Below, piece after piece: positions 52,083 to 61,772 of a stretch of DNA of 64,000 nucleotides; positions within the stretch are counted from its first letter, which is position 1; each line of letters starts with the position of its first letter. Origin of the DNA: Pseudomonas sp. RIT623. GTDB lineage: Bacteria > Pseudomonadota > Gammaproteobacteria > Pseudomonadales > Pseudomonadaceae. The stretch is taken from NCBI RefSeq assembly GCF_004519305.1, contig NZ_SOZA01000006.1, forward strand, positions 62,001 to 126,000. Direction: 5' to 3'. The notes beneath the pieces were generated by a model that searched no databases, was not told where the DNA came from, and saw only the letters and a program-made list of their open reading frames with translations. The position numbers were made by a program, and so were the translations under genes.

Positions 52083-52094
52083 TTTGCGCAAGTG

Positions 52095-53171
52095 TCAGCC
52101 ACGTTGGCGCTTGGGCAGCACGTCCTTGAGTTTGGCGTGCATGCTGCGCAGGGTTTTTTCGGTAGCCGCCCAGTCGATGCAGGCGTCGGTCACCGAGACC
52201 CCGTACTGCAGTTCGTCGAGGTTCTTCGGAATGGCCTGGCAGCCCCAGTTCAGGTGGCTTTCGACCATCAGGCCGATGATCGACTGGTTGCCTTCGAGGA
52301 TCTGGTTGGCCACGTTCTCCATGACCAGCGGCTGCAGGGCCGGGTCCTTGTTGGAGTTGGCGTGGCTGCAGTCGACCATGATGTTGGGCTTGATCTTGGC
52401 CTTGGCCAGGTCCTGTTCGCACAGGGCGACGCTGACCGAGTCATAGTTGGGCTTGCCGTTGCCGCCGCGCAGTACCACGTGGCCGTAGGCGTTGCCCTTG
52501 GTGGTGACGATCGACACGCCGCCTTCCTGGTTGATGCCGAGGAAGCGGTGCGGCTTGGACACCGACTGCAGGGCGTTGATCGCCACGGTCAGGCCGCCGT
52601 CGGTGCCGTTCTTGAAACCGACCGCCGAGGACAGGCCCGAGGCCATCTCGCGGTGGGTCTGCGATTCGGTGGTGCGCGCGCCAATGGCCGACCAGCTGAT
52701 CAGGTCCTGCAGGTACTGCGGGGAGATCGGGTCGAGGGCCTCCGTGGCGGTGGGCAGGCCTTTCTCGGCCAGGTCCAGCAGCAACTGGCGGCCGATGTGC
52801 AGGCCATCCTGGATCTTGAACGAGTCATCCAGGTACGGGTCGTTGATCAGGCCTTTCCAGCCGACAGTGGTACGCGGCTTCTCGAAATACACGCGCATGA
52901 CCAGGTACAGGGTGTCGGAAACCTCCTCGGCCAACACCTTCAGGCGCTCGGCGTACTCGTGGGCAGCCTTGATGTCGTGGATCGAGCAGGGGCCGACCAC
53001 CACGAACAGGCGGTGATCCTTGCCGTCGAGAATGTTGCGCACCACTTCGCGGCCGGCAGTCACGGTCTGCAGGGCCTTGGCGCTGAGGGGGATTTCCTTC
53101 TTGAGCTGATCAGGGGTGATCAAAGTCTCGTTGGAGGCAACGTTAAGGTCATCGATCGGTAAATCAGCCAT
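52095..53171 (-). CDS. aroF: 3-deoxy-7-phosphoheptulonate (DAHP) synthase, type I
   Basis: 358-residue class I-alpha DAHP synthase, the first step of the shikimate pathway (PEP + erythrose-4-phosphate). It has 'LFVVVGPCSIHD', 'MRVYFEKPRTTVGWKGLINDP', 'IGARTTESQTHRE', 'GFKNGTDGG' and 'VDCSHANSNKDP', which include the metal ligands (Cys, His, Glu, Asp) and the PEP-binding Arg/Lys. Feedback specificity (Tyr, Phe or Trp) cannot be settled by eye, so the symbol is provisional. Start ATG 53171. A roughly 220-bp gap upstream holds its promoter and the divergent reductase promoter; no leader peptide was recognised. Confidence 0.92.
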   Translation of the reverse strand: MADLPIDDLNVASNETLITPDQLKKEIPLSAKALQTVTAGREVVRNILDGKDHRLFVVVGPCSIHDIKAAHEYAERLKVLAEEVSDTLYLVMRVYFEKPRTTVGWKGLINDPYLDDSFKIQDGLHIGRQLLLDLAEKGLPTATEALDPISPQYLQDLISWSAIGARTTESQTHREMASGLSSAVGFKNGTDGGLTVAINALQSVSKPHRFLGINQEGGVSIVTTKGNAYGHVVLRGGNGKPNYDSVSVALCEQDLAKAKIKPNIMVDCSHANSNKDPALQPLVMENVANQILEGNQSIIGLMVESHLNWGCQAIPKNLDELQYGVSVTDACIDWAATEKTLRSMHAKLKDVLPKRQRG

Positions 53172-53394
53172 CGTGTTACTCGTCAGGTCACGGGTGCCGG
53201 CCGCCAGCAATCCCCGTGCGGCCCAGCAGCAGAATGTTCGCAGCGGGGAGGGCCGAACCTTAGCGCGTTAGCGGGGGGCGCGACAATGGGCTTGGGCACG
53301 TCGACACGGGGTTTTTGCCTGCCAGGGTCGCGGGCTCGCCGATGGGCGTGCTAAAAAACCGCCAGATAACAACAGCTCACGGCAGGAGTATGGC

Positions 53395-54342
53395 ATGTAC
53401 CCAGGCACACCTCGCATCGGCATTATCGGCAGCGGCGCCATTGGTGGCTTCTATGGACTGATGCTGGCCCGAGCCGGCTTCGACGTGCATTTCCTGTTGC
53501 GTGGCGAGTACGGCGTGGTCCGTGAGCAGGGCCTGAGCCTCGACAGTGCGGTGCATGGTCATGTGCATCGGCGGGTGCAGGCCTATGCCAGCGCCGCCGA
53601 CATGCCGCCTTGCGACTGGTTGCTGGTCGGCGCCAAGGCCACCAGCAATGCCGAGCTGGCGCCGTTGATCGTGCAGGCGGCCGCGCCGCAAGCGCGGGTG
53701 GTGCTATTGCAGAACGGCCTGGGGGTCGAGGAGCAGTTGCGCCCGGCGCTGCCAAGGGGGCTGCACCTGCTGGGCGGCTTGTGCTTCATCTGTGTCAACC
53801 GCGAAGGCCCCGGGATGATCCGCCACCAAGCCTTGGGCACAGTCAACCTCGGTTATCACAGCGGCCCGGCCGAGGACGGCGGCGCGGCGCTGGTCGAGGA
53901 GGGGGCCGGGTTGTTCCGCGCCGCTGGCATCGACTCCCAGGCGATGGCCAATCTCGACCAGGCGCGCTGGCAGAAGCTGGTGTGGAACGTGCCCTACAAC
54001 GGCCTTTCGGTGCTGCTGCAGGCCAGCACCACACCTTTGATGGGAGATGCCGACAGCCGTGCGCTGATCCAGGCGTTGATGGCCGAAGTGGTGGCGGGCG
54101 CCAAGGCCTGTGGCCGTGAGCTGCCGGCGGGTTACGCCGAGCACCTGTTCCGCGTCACCGAGAAGATGCCGGACTACTGGCCGAGCATGTACCACGACCA
54201 TGCCTTGCAGCGGCCACTGGAGCTGCAGGCGATCTACGCCGAACCCTTGGCCCGTGCACGCGCGGCGGGGTGTGAGTTGCCGCGCATGGAGGCGTTGTAC
54301 CAGGCACTGGCGTTTCTCGACCGGCGTAACCGGCAGGCCTGA
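53395..54342 (+). CDS. Putative 2-dehydropantoate 2-reductase (PanE-like)
   Basis: 315-residue NADPH-dependent reductase. The N-terminal Rossmann fold 'IGIIGSGAIGGFYGLMLARAG' is followed by 'LVGAKATSNAELAPLI' and 'VLLQNGLGVEEQL', then the C-terminal ApbA domain with catalytic Lys in 'DQARWQKLVWNVPYNGLSVL'. It would reduce ketopantoate to pantoate for CoA synthesis, but pseudomonads carry several paralogues and this one may use another 2-keto acid. ATG 53395 has 'GGCAGGAG' upstream. A usp gene follows after 95 bp. Confidence 0.87.
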   Translation: MYPGTPRIGIIGSGAIGGFYGLMLARAGFDVHFLLRGEYGVVREQGLSLDSAVHGHVHRRVQAYASAADMPPCDWLLVGAKATSNAELAPLIVQAAAPQARVVLLQNGLGVEEQLRPALPRGLHLLGGLCFICVNREGPGMIRHQALGTVNLGYHSGPAEDGGAALVEEGAGLFRAAGIDSQAMANLDQARWQKLVWNVPYNGLSVLLQASTTPLMGDADSRALIQALMAEVVAGAKACGRELPAGYAEHLFRVTEKMPDYWPSMYHDHALQRPLELQAIYAEPLARARAAGCELPRMEALYQALAFLDRRNRQA

Positions 54343-54437
54343 AAGCCGCGGCGGCTGTGCGCCGGACGGCCAGGCGACGGCCCATGGCGCTGCTAAGCTC
54401 AAGCTTGCTCTGCCGAAGCGGCAGTCGAGGAGGTCGA

Positions 54438-54935
54438 ATGATCCGTTCCATGCTGTTCGCTACAGACCTCGGTGTTTACGCGCCCTTCGTCATGCAGCAC
54501 GCCTTGGCCCTGGCGCGGACCTTCAACGCGGAGCTGTATGTGATTCATGCCGTGGAGCCCATGGGCCAGTTCGCCGAGTCCTTGCTGCAGAGCTACCTCG
54601 ATGAGCAGACCCTCGATACATTGCACAGTGAAGGCGTGACGACGGTCATGGCCAATATCGAGCAGCGGGTGTTGGAGAACTTTCGCGAGGAACTGGGAGA
54701 GGTCGCCGACCTGGCGCTGATCCGCGCGGTACGGGTGCGTCAAGGCGACCCGGCGCAGGTGATCCTCGAGCAGGCCCAACGCCTGGCGGTCGACCTGCTG
54801 ATCTTCGGCAGCCACAGCGCTGGGGCAGGGGTGGACGTGCCGATCGGTCGCACGGCGGTGCGGCTGCTGCAGCTGTCGCCGGTGCCGGTGTACATGGTGC
54901 CGTTGGCTCAGCATCTTGGGCGTAGGAAGGTGTGA
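54438..54935 (+). CDS. Universal stress protein (UspA family)
   Basis: 165-residue single-domain Usp. The beta1 'MIRSMLFATDLGVYAPFVMQ' contains the conserved Asp, and the C-terminal 'DLLIFGSHSAGAGVDVPIGRTAVRLLQLSPVPVYMV' keeps a G-x2-G-x9-G(S/T)-like nucleotide loop in degenerate form. ATP binding is plausible but not certain. ATG 54438 has 'GAGGAGG'. It lies between the PanE-like gene and cysB in the same direction. Its role is presumably stress survival. Confidence 0.87.
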   Translation: MIRSMLFATDLGVYAPFVMQHALALARTFNAELYVIHAVEPMGQFAESLLQSYLDEQTLDTLHSEGVTTVMANIEQRVLENFREELGEVADLALIRAVRVRQGDPAQVILEQAQRLAVDLLIFGSHSAGAGVDVPIGRTAVRLLQLSPVPVYMVPLAQHLGRRKV

Positions 54936-55052
54936 GTCTGGCGGTAGGGCTTTTCCTGCGGACGTAACAAAATAGTTCTAGATTTATTTCTCTAGCCACT
55001 AATATAGTTATAACTCGTCGCTGCCGGCGCGCCGGTGACCTACCGTCTTTGA

Positions 55053-56036
<984 letters not shown>

Positions 56037-56046
56037 TCTGTAAAAG

Positions 56047-56070
56047 TTGGGGCCGCTTTGCGGCCCCTGC
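56047..56070. terminator. Shared terminator of cysB and cysH
   Basis: GGGGCCGC-ttt-GCGGCCCC between the convergent stops, with AT-rich flanks. Confidence 0.75.
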
Positions 56071-56074
56071 TATT

Positions 56075-56809
56075 TCAAGCCTTGCTGATCAGGTTGCCCG
56101 CGTGCAACCCGCATTCCTTCTGGGTCGACTCTTCCCACCACCAACGTCCTTCGCGCTCATGCTGGTTCGGCAACACCGGCCGGGTGCACGGCTCGCAACC
56201 AATGCTGATGAAACCGCGCTCGTGCAGGCTGTTGTAGGGCAGCTCGAGCATGCGGATGTAGCCCCAGACTTCCTCGCTGGTCATCTGCGCCAACGGGTTG
56301 AACTTGTACAGGGGGCGTTCGGGAGTTGAGAAGGCGCTGTCGATCTCCAGGGTCGCCACCTGGCTGCGGGTGCCGGGGCTCTGGTCGCGGCGCTGGCCGG
56401 TGGCCCAGGCGCTGACGGTGGCCAGCTTGCGGCGCAGCGGCTCGATCTTGCGGATGCCGCAGCACTCGCCGTGGCCGTCCTTGTAGAAGCTGAACAGGCC
56501 CTTTTCCTTGACGAACGGGTCGAGCTTGTCGCGATCCGGGCTGAGGATCTCGATCGGCAGGTTGTACTGCTCACGCACCTGGTCGATGAAACGGTAGGTT
56601 TCAGGGTGCAGGCGCCCGGTATCGAGGCTGAATACTTTTACCTGCTTGTTAAGCTTCCAGGCCATGTCCACCAGCACCACGTCCTCGGCGCCACTGAAGG
56701 AAATCCACAGGTCGTCGCCGAAGTGCTCGAAGGCGAGCTTGAGGATCTCCTGCGGGGACTTGCTGGCGTAGGTCGCGGCCAGGGCGGCGACGTCGAAGGG
56801 TTGGCTCAT
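56075..56809 (-). CDS. cysH: Assimilatory phosphoadenylyl/adenylyl-sulfate reductase
   Basis: 244-residue thioredoxin-dependent reductase releasing sulfite. The PP-loop-like nucleotide fold is '[19 protein letters not shown]'. Cys pairs 'HGECCGIRK' and 'GCEPCTRP' are [4Fe-4S] ligands, marking the bacterial APS-type enzyme and not the cluster-free PAPS type. The catalytic Cys is in 'KECGLH' at the C-terminus. I start at ATG 56809 ('[10 protein letters not shown]'). A longer frame to 57028 lacks a ribosome site. Confidence 0.95.
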   Translation of the reverse strand: MSQPFDVAALAATYASKSPQEILKLAFEHFGDDLWISFSGAEDVVLVDMAWKLNKQVKVFSLDTGRLHPETYRFIDQVREQYNLPIEILSPDRDKLDPFVKEKGLFSFYKDGHGECCGIRKIEPLRRKLATVSAWATGQRRDQSPGTRSQVATLEIDSAFSTPERPLYKFNPLAQMTSEEVWGYIRMLELPYNSLHERGFISIGCEPCTRPVLPNQHEREGRWWWEESTQKECGLHAGNLISKA

Positions 56810-56884
56810 CAGGCGGTTTCCATCGGGTGAGTGGCGCTGTGCGCTCGTAGTGATCAGATGGTAACAAAAAATGGCGGGGCAGAC

Positions 56885-56919
56885 GCCTGGCGCTCGCGGG
56901 GCAAGCCCGCTTCCACGGA
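56885..56919. repeat. REP half-element between pabB and cysH
   Basis: 'CGCGGGGCAAGCCCGCTTCC' directly after the pabB stop on the coding strand; degenerate. Confidence 0.55.
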
Positions 56920-56922
56920 GTT

Positions 56923-58266
56923 CTACAAGGCTTGCAGTGTTTCCATCAGCACGCGCACCTTGGCGATCGATTCTTCGTATTCGGCCTGCCAATCCGAATC
57001 GGCCACCACCGCGCCACCTCCCCAGCAACTGACCTGGCCGTCCTTGACCAGCAGGCTGCGAATGGCGATGGAGCTGTCCATCTCGCCGCGCACATCGACA
57101 TACAGTAGCGAGCCGCAGTACAGCGCCCTGCGGGCCGGCTCCAGCTCGTCGATGATCTGCATGGCGCGGATCTTCGGCGCGCCGGTGATCGAGCCGCCGG
57201 GGAAGCTGCCGGCGATCAGGTCCAGGGCGTCCTTGCCGGCGGCCAACTGGCCGACCACGCTACTGACCAGGTGATGGACGTTGGGGTAGCTCTCCAGGCT
57301 GAACAGCTCCGGCACCTTCACCGAGCCGGTCTGGCAGGTACGGCCGATATCGTTGCGCAGCAGGTCGACGATCATCAGGTTTTCCGAGCGGTCCTTGGGG
57401 CTGGCCAGCAGCTCGGCGGCGTTGCGGGCGTCCTCGGCCGGGTCGGCGGCGCGTGGGCGGGTGCCCTTGATCGGGCGGGTCTCGACCTCGCCCTGGCTGA
57501 CACGGATGAAACGCTCGGGCGAAAAGCTCAGCAGCGCCGTGCCTTCATCCAGCTGCTGGTAGCCGGAGAACGGCGTCGGGCAGGCGGCGCGCAGGGCCTG
57601 GTAGGCGCGCCATGGGTCACCCTGGCAGGGGGCGCGGAAGCGCTGGGTGAGGTTGATCTGGTAGCAGTCACCGGCCTGGATGTAGCGCTGCACCTGGTCG
57701 AACGCCGCCCGGTACTGCTCGGGACGAAGATCGCCGGTCATGGGCGCTAGCAGGTGGAAGTCACCGCTACCGCCCAGGGAGGCGGCCTCGAACAACGCTA
57801 TGAGCCGTTGCCGCTCGCCCTCAGGCAGGCACGGGTGGAACACCAGCTGGCTGCTGCACAGCCGATGGTCGGACACCAGTGCCCAGGCATACAGCCCCAG
57901 CCGGGCGTCGGGCAGGCCGAGGTCGTCGACCGCTTGCGTCGGCAATTGCTCCAGGCGCCGGCCAAAGTCGTAGCTCAGGTAGCCGATCAGGCCGCCGGCG
58001 AAGGGCAGCTCGATGCCCTCGGGCAGTTGCGCTGCCCCAAGGTCCACCAGTGCCTGGCGCAGGCGTTGCAGGTAGTCGCGACCGTCTTCGTCGGGGTGTG
58101 CCTGCAACTGCTGCAGTGGCCAGGCGCTGAGCAGGTCATAGCGGCCGCGCTCGGCACTGGGGCGGGCGCTGTCGAGCAGGATCGCGCCGGGCGCGCGGCG
58201 CAGGCGTTCGAAGTAGAAGGCGGGGTCGGGCTGGTAGGGCAGGGGGTGCAGCGTACAGGTCGGCAT
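56923..58266 (-). CDS. pabB: Aminodeoxychorismate synthase component I
   Basis: 447-residue chorismate-using enzyme of folate synthesis. The N-terminal anthranilate-synthase-I-like domain is about 1-150 and the catalytic chorismate-binding domain about 180-440. Catalytic signatures are '[19 protein letters not shown]' (the PIKGT form, with the nucleophilic Lys, is diagnostic of PabB instead of TrpE), '[14 protein letters not shown]' and '[20 protein letters not shown]'. It pairs with PabA, which is not in this window. ATG at 58266. Confidence 0.93.
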   Translation of the reverse strand: MPTCTLHPLPYQPDPAFYFERLRRAPGAILLDSARPSAERGRYDLLSAWPLQQLQAHPDEDGRDYLQRLRQALVDLGAAQLPEGIELPFAGGLIGYLSYDFGRRLEQLPTQAVDDLGLPDARLGLYAWALVSDHRLCSSQLVFHPCLPEGERQRLIALFEAASLGGSGDFHLLAPMTGDLRPEQYRAAFDQVQRYIQAGDCYQINLTQRFRAPCQGDPWRAYQALRAACPTPFSGYQQLDEGTALLSFSPERFIRVSQGEVETRPIKGTRPRAADPAEDARNAAELLASPKDRSENLMIVDLLRNDIGRTCQTGSVKVPELFSLESYPNVHHLVSSVVGQLAAGKDALDLIAGSFPGGSITGAPKIRAMQIIDELEPARRALYCGSLLYVDVRGEMDSSIAIRSLLVKDGQVSCWGGGAVVADSDWQAEYEESIAKVRVLMETLQAL

Positions 58267-58359
58267 CAGAGTGGACGGCGATGAACAAGCGAGGAGGGCG
58301 ATTGTAGACCTGTGTAGGAAATGCGCCTAGCGCTGGCAACGACATTCACGATCCAGATT

Positions 58360-58422
58360 TGCGCAATCCCCCTGTAGGATCGGCCTTGTGTCGCGAAAGG
58401 CCGCTCCTACAGGGATTGCGCA
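58360..58422. repeat. REP pair extended by an 11-bp outer inverted repeat
   Basis: TGCGCAATCCC (58360-58370) and GGGATTGCGCA (58412-58422) enclose 'CTGTAGGATCGGCC..' and its inverted partner. Arms of about 27 bp fit with one or two mismatches, ending 10 bp from the ATP-grasp gene stop, so it probably also terminates that operon. Confidence 0.8.
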
Positions 58423-58431
58423 GGGCCTGGG

Positions 58432-59412
58432 CTATAGCGGATTGACGTGCCCGAACAAGCCCTGCGAGACCTTCACGCGTTGCTCGGCATCCTCGCTGCG
58501 GCCTTCCTTGGCCAGCATCTCCAGGTGCGCCTCGATGGCGTGGGTGCGTTGCGTGAGCCCGCAGTCGTTGGCAATCTGGATGTTCAGGCCGGGGCGGGCG
58601 TTCAGCTCGAGGATCAGCGGGCCCTTGTCCTGGTCCAGCACCATGTCCACGCCGATGTAGCCCAGGCCGCACAGCTCGTAGCAGCTGGCGGCAAGCTTCA
58701 TGAAGCCGTCCCAGTTCGGCAGTTGCACGCCGTCCACCGCGTTGGTGGTGTCCGGGTGCTTGCTGATGATCTTGTTCAGCCAGGTGCCGCGCAGGGTCAG
58801 GCCGGTGGCCAGGTCCACGCCGACGCCGATGGCGCCCTGGTGCAGGTTGGCCTTGCCGCCGGACTGGCGGGTTGGCAGGCGCAGCATGGCCATCACCGGG
58901 TAGCCCATCAGCACGATGATGCGGATGTCCGGCACGCCTTCGTAGCTGATGCTCTTGAAGATCTGGTCCGGAGTGACCCGGTACTCGATCAGCGCGCGGT
59001 CGCGGTGCCCGCCCAGCGAATACAGGCCGGTAAGGATGCTGGAGATCTGGTGCTCGATCTCCTCGTGGCTGATGATCTTGCCCGAAACCGTGCGGTAGCG
59101 ATCTTCGAAGCGGTCGGCGATGACCAGGATGCCGTCACCGCCGGCGCCTTGGGCCGGCTTGATGACGAAGTCGTTGCGCCCGCCGATGATCTGGTCGAGC
59201 TTGTCGATCTGCTTCTCGGTCTCGATGATGCCGTACATCTCCGGCACATGGATGCCGGCCGCCAGGGCGCGCTCCTTGGTGATGATCTTGTCGTCGACGA
59301 TCGGGTACAAATGGCGCTTGTTGTACTTCAGCACGTAGTCCGCGTTGCGCCGGTTGATACCCATGATGCCCCGGGCTTCCAGGGCCTTCCAGGTCTTGAT
59401 CAGTCCGAACAT
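58432..59412 (-). CDS. ATP-grasp ligase (alpha-L-glutamate ligase-like, RimK-related)
   Basis: 326-residue ATP-grasp enzyme. Visible motifs are 'DFVIKPAQGAGGDGILVI' (ATP-binding Lys and Gly-rich loop), 'IEYRVTPDQIFKSISYEG', 'DIRIIVLMGYPVMAMLRLPT' and 'GYIGVDMVLDQDKGPLILELNARPGL', with the Mg-binding Glu/Asn. Such enzymes form amide bonds between a carboxylate and an amine, often adding Glu. It is the last gene of an operon: it shares base 59412 with the stop of the upstream gene. The substrate is unknown. Confidence 0.88.
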   Translation of the reverse strand: MFGLIKTWKALEARGIMGINRRNADYVLKYNKRHLYPIVDDKIITKERALAAGIHVPEMYGIIETEKQIDKLDQIIGGRNDFVIKPAQGAGGDGILVIADRFEDRYRTVSGKIISHEEIEHQISSILTGLYSLGGHRDRALIEYRVTPDQIFKSISYEGVPDIRIIVLMGYPVMAMLRLPTRQSGGKANLHQGAIGVGVDLATGLTLRGTWLNKIISKHPDTTNAVDGVQLPNWDGFMKLAASCYELCGLGYIGVDMVLDQDKGPLILELNARPGLNIQIANDCGLTQRTHAIEAHLEMLAKEGRSEDAEQRVKVSQGLFGHVNPL

Positions 59413-60944
59413 CAGGCGTCAGCCTTCACGAAAGCCTTGAAGCGAACGAGCTCGGTCAGGCGGTAGCCGCGGTAGCGACCCATCGCCAGCATGAAGCCCA
59501 CCAGGATCAGCAGTACCGCTGGGAAGGTGAAGACGAAGTACACCGCCTCGGGCACGGTCATCAGCAGGTGCGCGATGGACGCGGCGAACAGGGTGCCGAT
59601 GGCCACTTTCATGGCATGGCCGCCACCACGTTCTTCCCAGGTGATCGACAGGCGTTCGATGGTCATGGTCAGGATCACCATCGGGAACAGCGCCACCGAC
59701 AGCCCGCGCTCCAGGCCCAGCTTGTGGCTGAACAAGCTGATGGCGGCGATCAGCACCACGACGAAGGTCAGCACCACCGACAGGCGCGGCAGCATCTGCA
59801 GCTTGAGGTGTTCCAGGTACGAGCGCAGCGACAGGCCGAGCGCGGTGATCACCGTGAACAGGATGATGCCGAAGCCCAGTTGCGTCTCGCGGAAGGCCAG
59901 GGCGATCAGCACCGGGGTGAAGGTACCCAGGGTCTGGATACCGATCAGGTTGCGCAGCACCAGGATCACCAGTACGCCGATCGGGATCATCACCATGATC
60001 ATGAAGGTCTGCTGGGTCTGCAGCGGCAGGCCGTACAGCGAGTACTCGAGGAAGTCGGCGTCGGTGTTCTCGTCGGTCAGCTTGGCCAGGCGGATGGCAT
60101 TCATCTCGCTGTTGTTCATGCTGAAGGTGACGGTGGCCTTCTTGCCGCCATCGACGCTGATCAGGTTGTCGTCGCCGGTCCACCACAGCAGGCGGTCGCT
60201 GGGCAGGCCCTGCTCGCCGGTCTCCGGGTTGAAGTACAGCCAGTCGTTACCGTTGAAGCTGCGCAGCCACAGCTCGGGGTTTTGCGGGGTGTCGGCGACC
60301 AGGCGGATGGTGTGGACCTTTTCCATCGGCACGTGGGCGATGGACAGCAGCAGGTCGATGACCTGGGCTTTCTTCATCGGCGAGTTGTCGCCGGCCAGCA
60401 GCAGCTTGGCGTTGTCGTCGTTGAGGTTGTTGACCCGCTTGATGGTTTCGCTGACGAAGGTCTCGACGTCGGCCGAATGCTGGCGGATCGGTGCCATCAA
60501 CGCCTCGGCGGCGATTTTCTCCGGGCCTTCGACGGCCAGGCTGTCGCGGAAGGTCGGGCCCTTGATCTTGGCCTTTTCGCTGCTGTAGCGCTTGGTCAGC
60601 ACCAGGCGGTAGTAGAGGGTCTGGTTGCCGCTGGCGCGGCGGGCCGACCAGGTGACCTTGCGGTTGCCGTCGGCGCGGTTGACGCTGACCCCGTAGTTGT
60701 TGGAGATGAAGCTCTCGTTGAGGCTGACGTAGTCACGGTTCAGCGGCGGCACGAACATCTGCACCTTGACCGGGTCCTTGGCGCTGGCGACGAACTCGAC
60801 CTTGGCGTCGATGTTCCACAGGTCGTCGGTTTCGTCTTCAGTCACCGGGATGCCGAGGAAGAAGATCTGATAGGCCGTGACCGCGATGCCCAGCAGCACC
60901 AGGACGGTGATCAGGACTTTCAGGTGGAGGGTAAGAGAGCGCAT
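59412..60944 (-). CDS. Inactive-transglutaminase-like membrane protein
   Basis: 510 residues. TM1 is at about 8-30, then a periplasmic region of about 270 residues with a transglutaminase-like core ('NSPMKKAQVIDLLLSIAHVP', 'PELWLRSFNGNDWLYFNPETGEQG'), then a C-terminal bundle of about 7 TM helices (about 325-495). The whole protein has no cysteine, so the usual Cys-His-Asp catalysis is impossible, in line with the family label 'inactive transglutaminase'. Coupled to the ATP-grasp gene by a 1-bp overlap and 5 bp after the zinc-protease-like gene. It may present or transport the modified substrate. Confidence 0.88.
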   Translation of the reverse strand: MRSLTLHLKVLITVLVLLGIAVTAYQIFFLGIPVTEDETDDLWNIDAKVEFVASAKDPVKVQMFVPPLNRDYVSLNESFISNNYGVSVNRADGNRKVTWSARRASGNQTLYYRLVLTKRYSSEKAKIKGPTFRDSLAVEGPEKIAAEALMAPIRQHSADVETFVSETIKRVNNLNDDNAKLLLAGDNSPMKKAQVIDLLLSIAHVPMEKVHTIRLVADTPQNPELWLRSFNGNDWLYFNPETGEQGLPSDRLLWWTGDDNLISVDGGKKATVTFSMNNSEMNAIRLAKLTDENTDADFLEYSLYGLPLQTQQTFMIMVMIPIGVLVILVLRNLIGIQTLGTFTPVLIALAFRETQLGFGIILFTVITALGLSLRSYLEHLKLQMLPRLSVVLTFVVVLIAAISLFSHKLGLERGLSVALFPMVILTMTIERLSITWEERGGGHAMKVAIGTLFAASIAHLLMTVPEAVYFVFTFPAVLLILVGFMLAMGRYRGYRLTELVRFKAFVKADA

Positions 60945-60949
60945 CGGAA

Positions 60950-61486
60950 TTACTCTGCTTTGGGAGCTTCGGTGGCACAGGCAGGTTTGCCGGCCGCGTA
61001 TTTAAGGCTTGGGTCGACCAGCGCACCGAAGTGCTTGAGGGCCTCGGAACCGATCAGCAGCGGGAACTGGAAGGCGCTGCGGTCGGTGAGGTTGACCTCG
61101 ATGGTGCGTTGCGTCTGGCCCATGCAGATCTCGAGTTCGATCACCGGACGAGCAGTGTAGGCCTTGCCGGATTCGGCGTCATAGTCCCCGGCGCGGCGCT
61201 TGATCTTGCTGACACGGGCCAGGGGGCGTTCGATGGGGTGCTGGTGCGCGGCGTCGATGGCCAGGTAGAAACGCACCCAGCTCTCGCCATTGCGCTTGAA
61301 ACGCTTGATGTCGCGGGCGCTGAGCGAGGCGGTCTTGGCGCCGGTGTCGAGCTTGGCCGCCACTTCCAGGTCCAGGCCGCCGAGGCGGGCGTATTCGTTC
61401 AGGCCGTAAACGGTCTTGTCTGCCGCAGGCGCGAGTGCCGGCAGCAGGGTCAGGCAGAGCAGCAATGAAGCGGGTATGAGTCTCAT
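60950..61486 (-). CDS. Periplasmic retropepsin-like protein ('ATP-dependent zinc protease' family)
   Basis: 178 residues. The signal peptide is 1-21 ('LLLCLTLLPALAPA'). The domain shows the aspartic-protease-like 'AAKLDTGAKTASLSARDI' (D-T-G-A) and the later 'FPLLIGSEALKHFGALVDPSL'. The family name claims zinc and ATP dependence, but neither motif is visible; a retropepsin fold is the better structural reading. It is first in a three-gene operon with the transglutaminase-like and ATP-grasp genes. I infer that it trims or cleaves the product of the ligase in the periplasm. Confidence 0.86.
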   Translation of the reverse strand: MRLIPASLLLCLTLLPALAPAADKTVYGLNEYARLGGLDLEVAAKLDTGAKTASLSARDIKRFKRNGESWVRFYLAIDAAHQHPIERPLARVSKIKRRAGDYDAESGKAYTARPVIELEICMGQTQRTIEVNLTDRSAFQFPLLIGSEALKHFGALVDPSLKYAAGKPACATEAPKAE

Positions 61487-61686
61487 AATCCTGGCGCGGT
61501 GCTGTGCGGGGTTCAGGGCAAGGCGACTGGCCAAGCGTCCTCAAGAGGTCTGTCGACACCATGAAATGATGACAGACACAGTGTCCATGCTCCCGAAGGA
61601 GCGCGGCATTCTATCACGCCGGTGCCTTGACGCCAGCGCGCCCGCGATCAGACCGCAAGGGTGCGGGTGAAGTTCGTTATTAGACG

Positions 61687-61698
61687 ATTGTCGACAAT
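61687..61698. promoter_or_regulatory. Operator palindrome ATTGTCGACAAT upstream of prpR
   Basis: Perfect 12-bp palindrome, of the TTGTCGACAA type bound by GntR/FCD regulators. It lies 14 bp upstream of a candidate -35 element. Confidence 0.7.
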
Positions 61699-61711
61699 AT
61701 TCTTTTTGTCT

Positions 61712-61740
61712 TTGACTGTGCGTCTCTATTTAGCTAGTTT
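61712..61740 (+). promoter_or_regulatory. Candidate sigma-70 promoter of the prp operon
   Basis: -35 TTGACT (61712-61717), 17-bp spacer, -10 TAGTTT (61735-61740). It lies between the two operator copies. Confidence 0.5.
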
Positions 61741-61759
61741 TGCCGTCATTGATTTTGAA

Positions 61760-61771
61760 GGTGTCGACAAT
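61760..61771. promoter_or_regulatory. Second prpR operator copy (GGTGTCGACAAT)
   Basis: Shares the 10-bp TGTCGACAAT with the upstream palindrome. Centres are 73 bp apart (about seven turns), and the site ends next to the ATG, a good repression position. Confidence 0.6.
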
Positions 61772-61772
61772 C

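Noticed and set aside
56809..57028. Longer N-terminus for cysH reaching 57028
   Set aside because: The added residues run into the pabB 3' region and REP sequence and do not fit the family; ATG 56809 is the family start.
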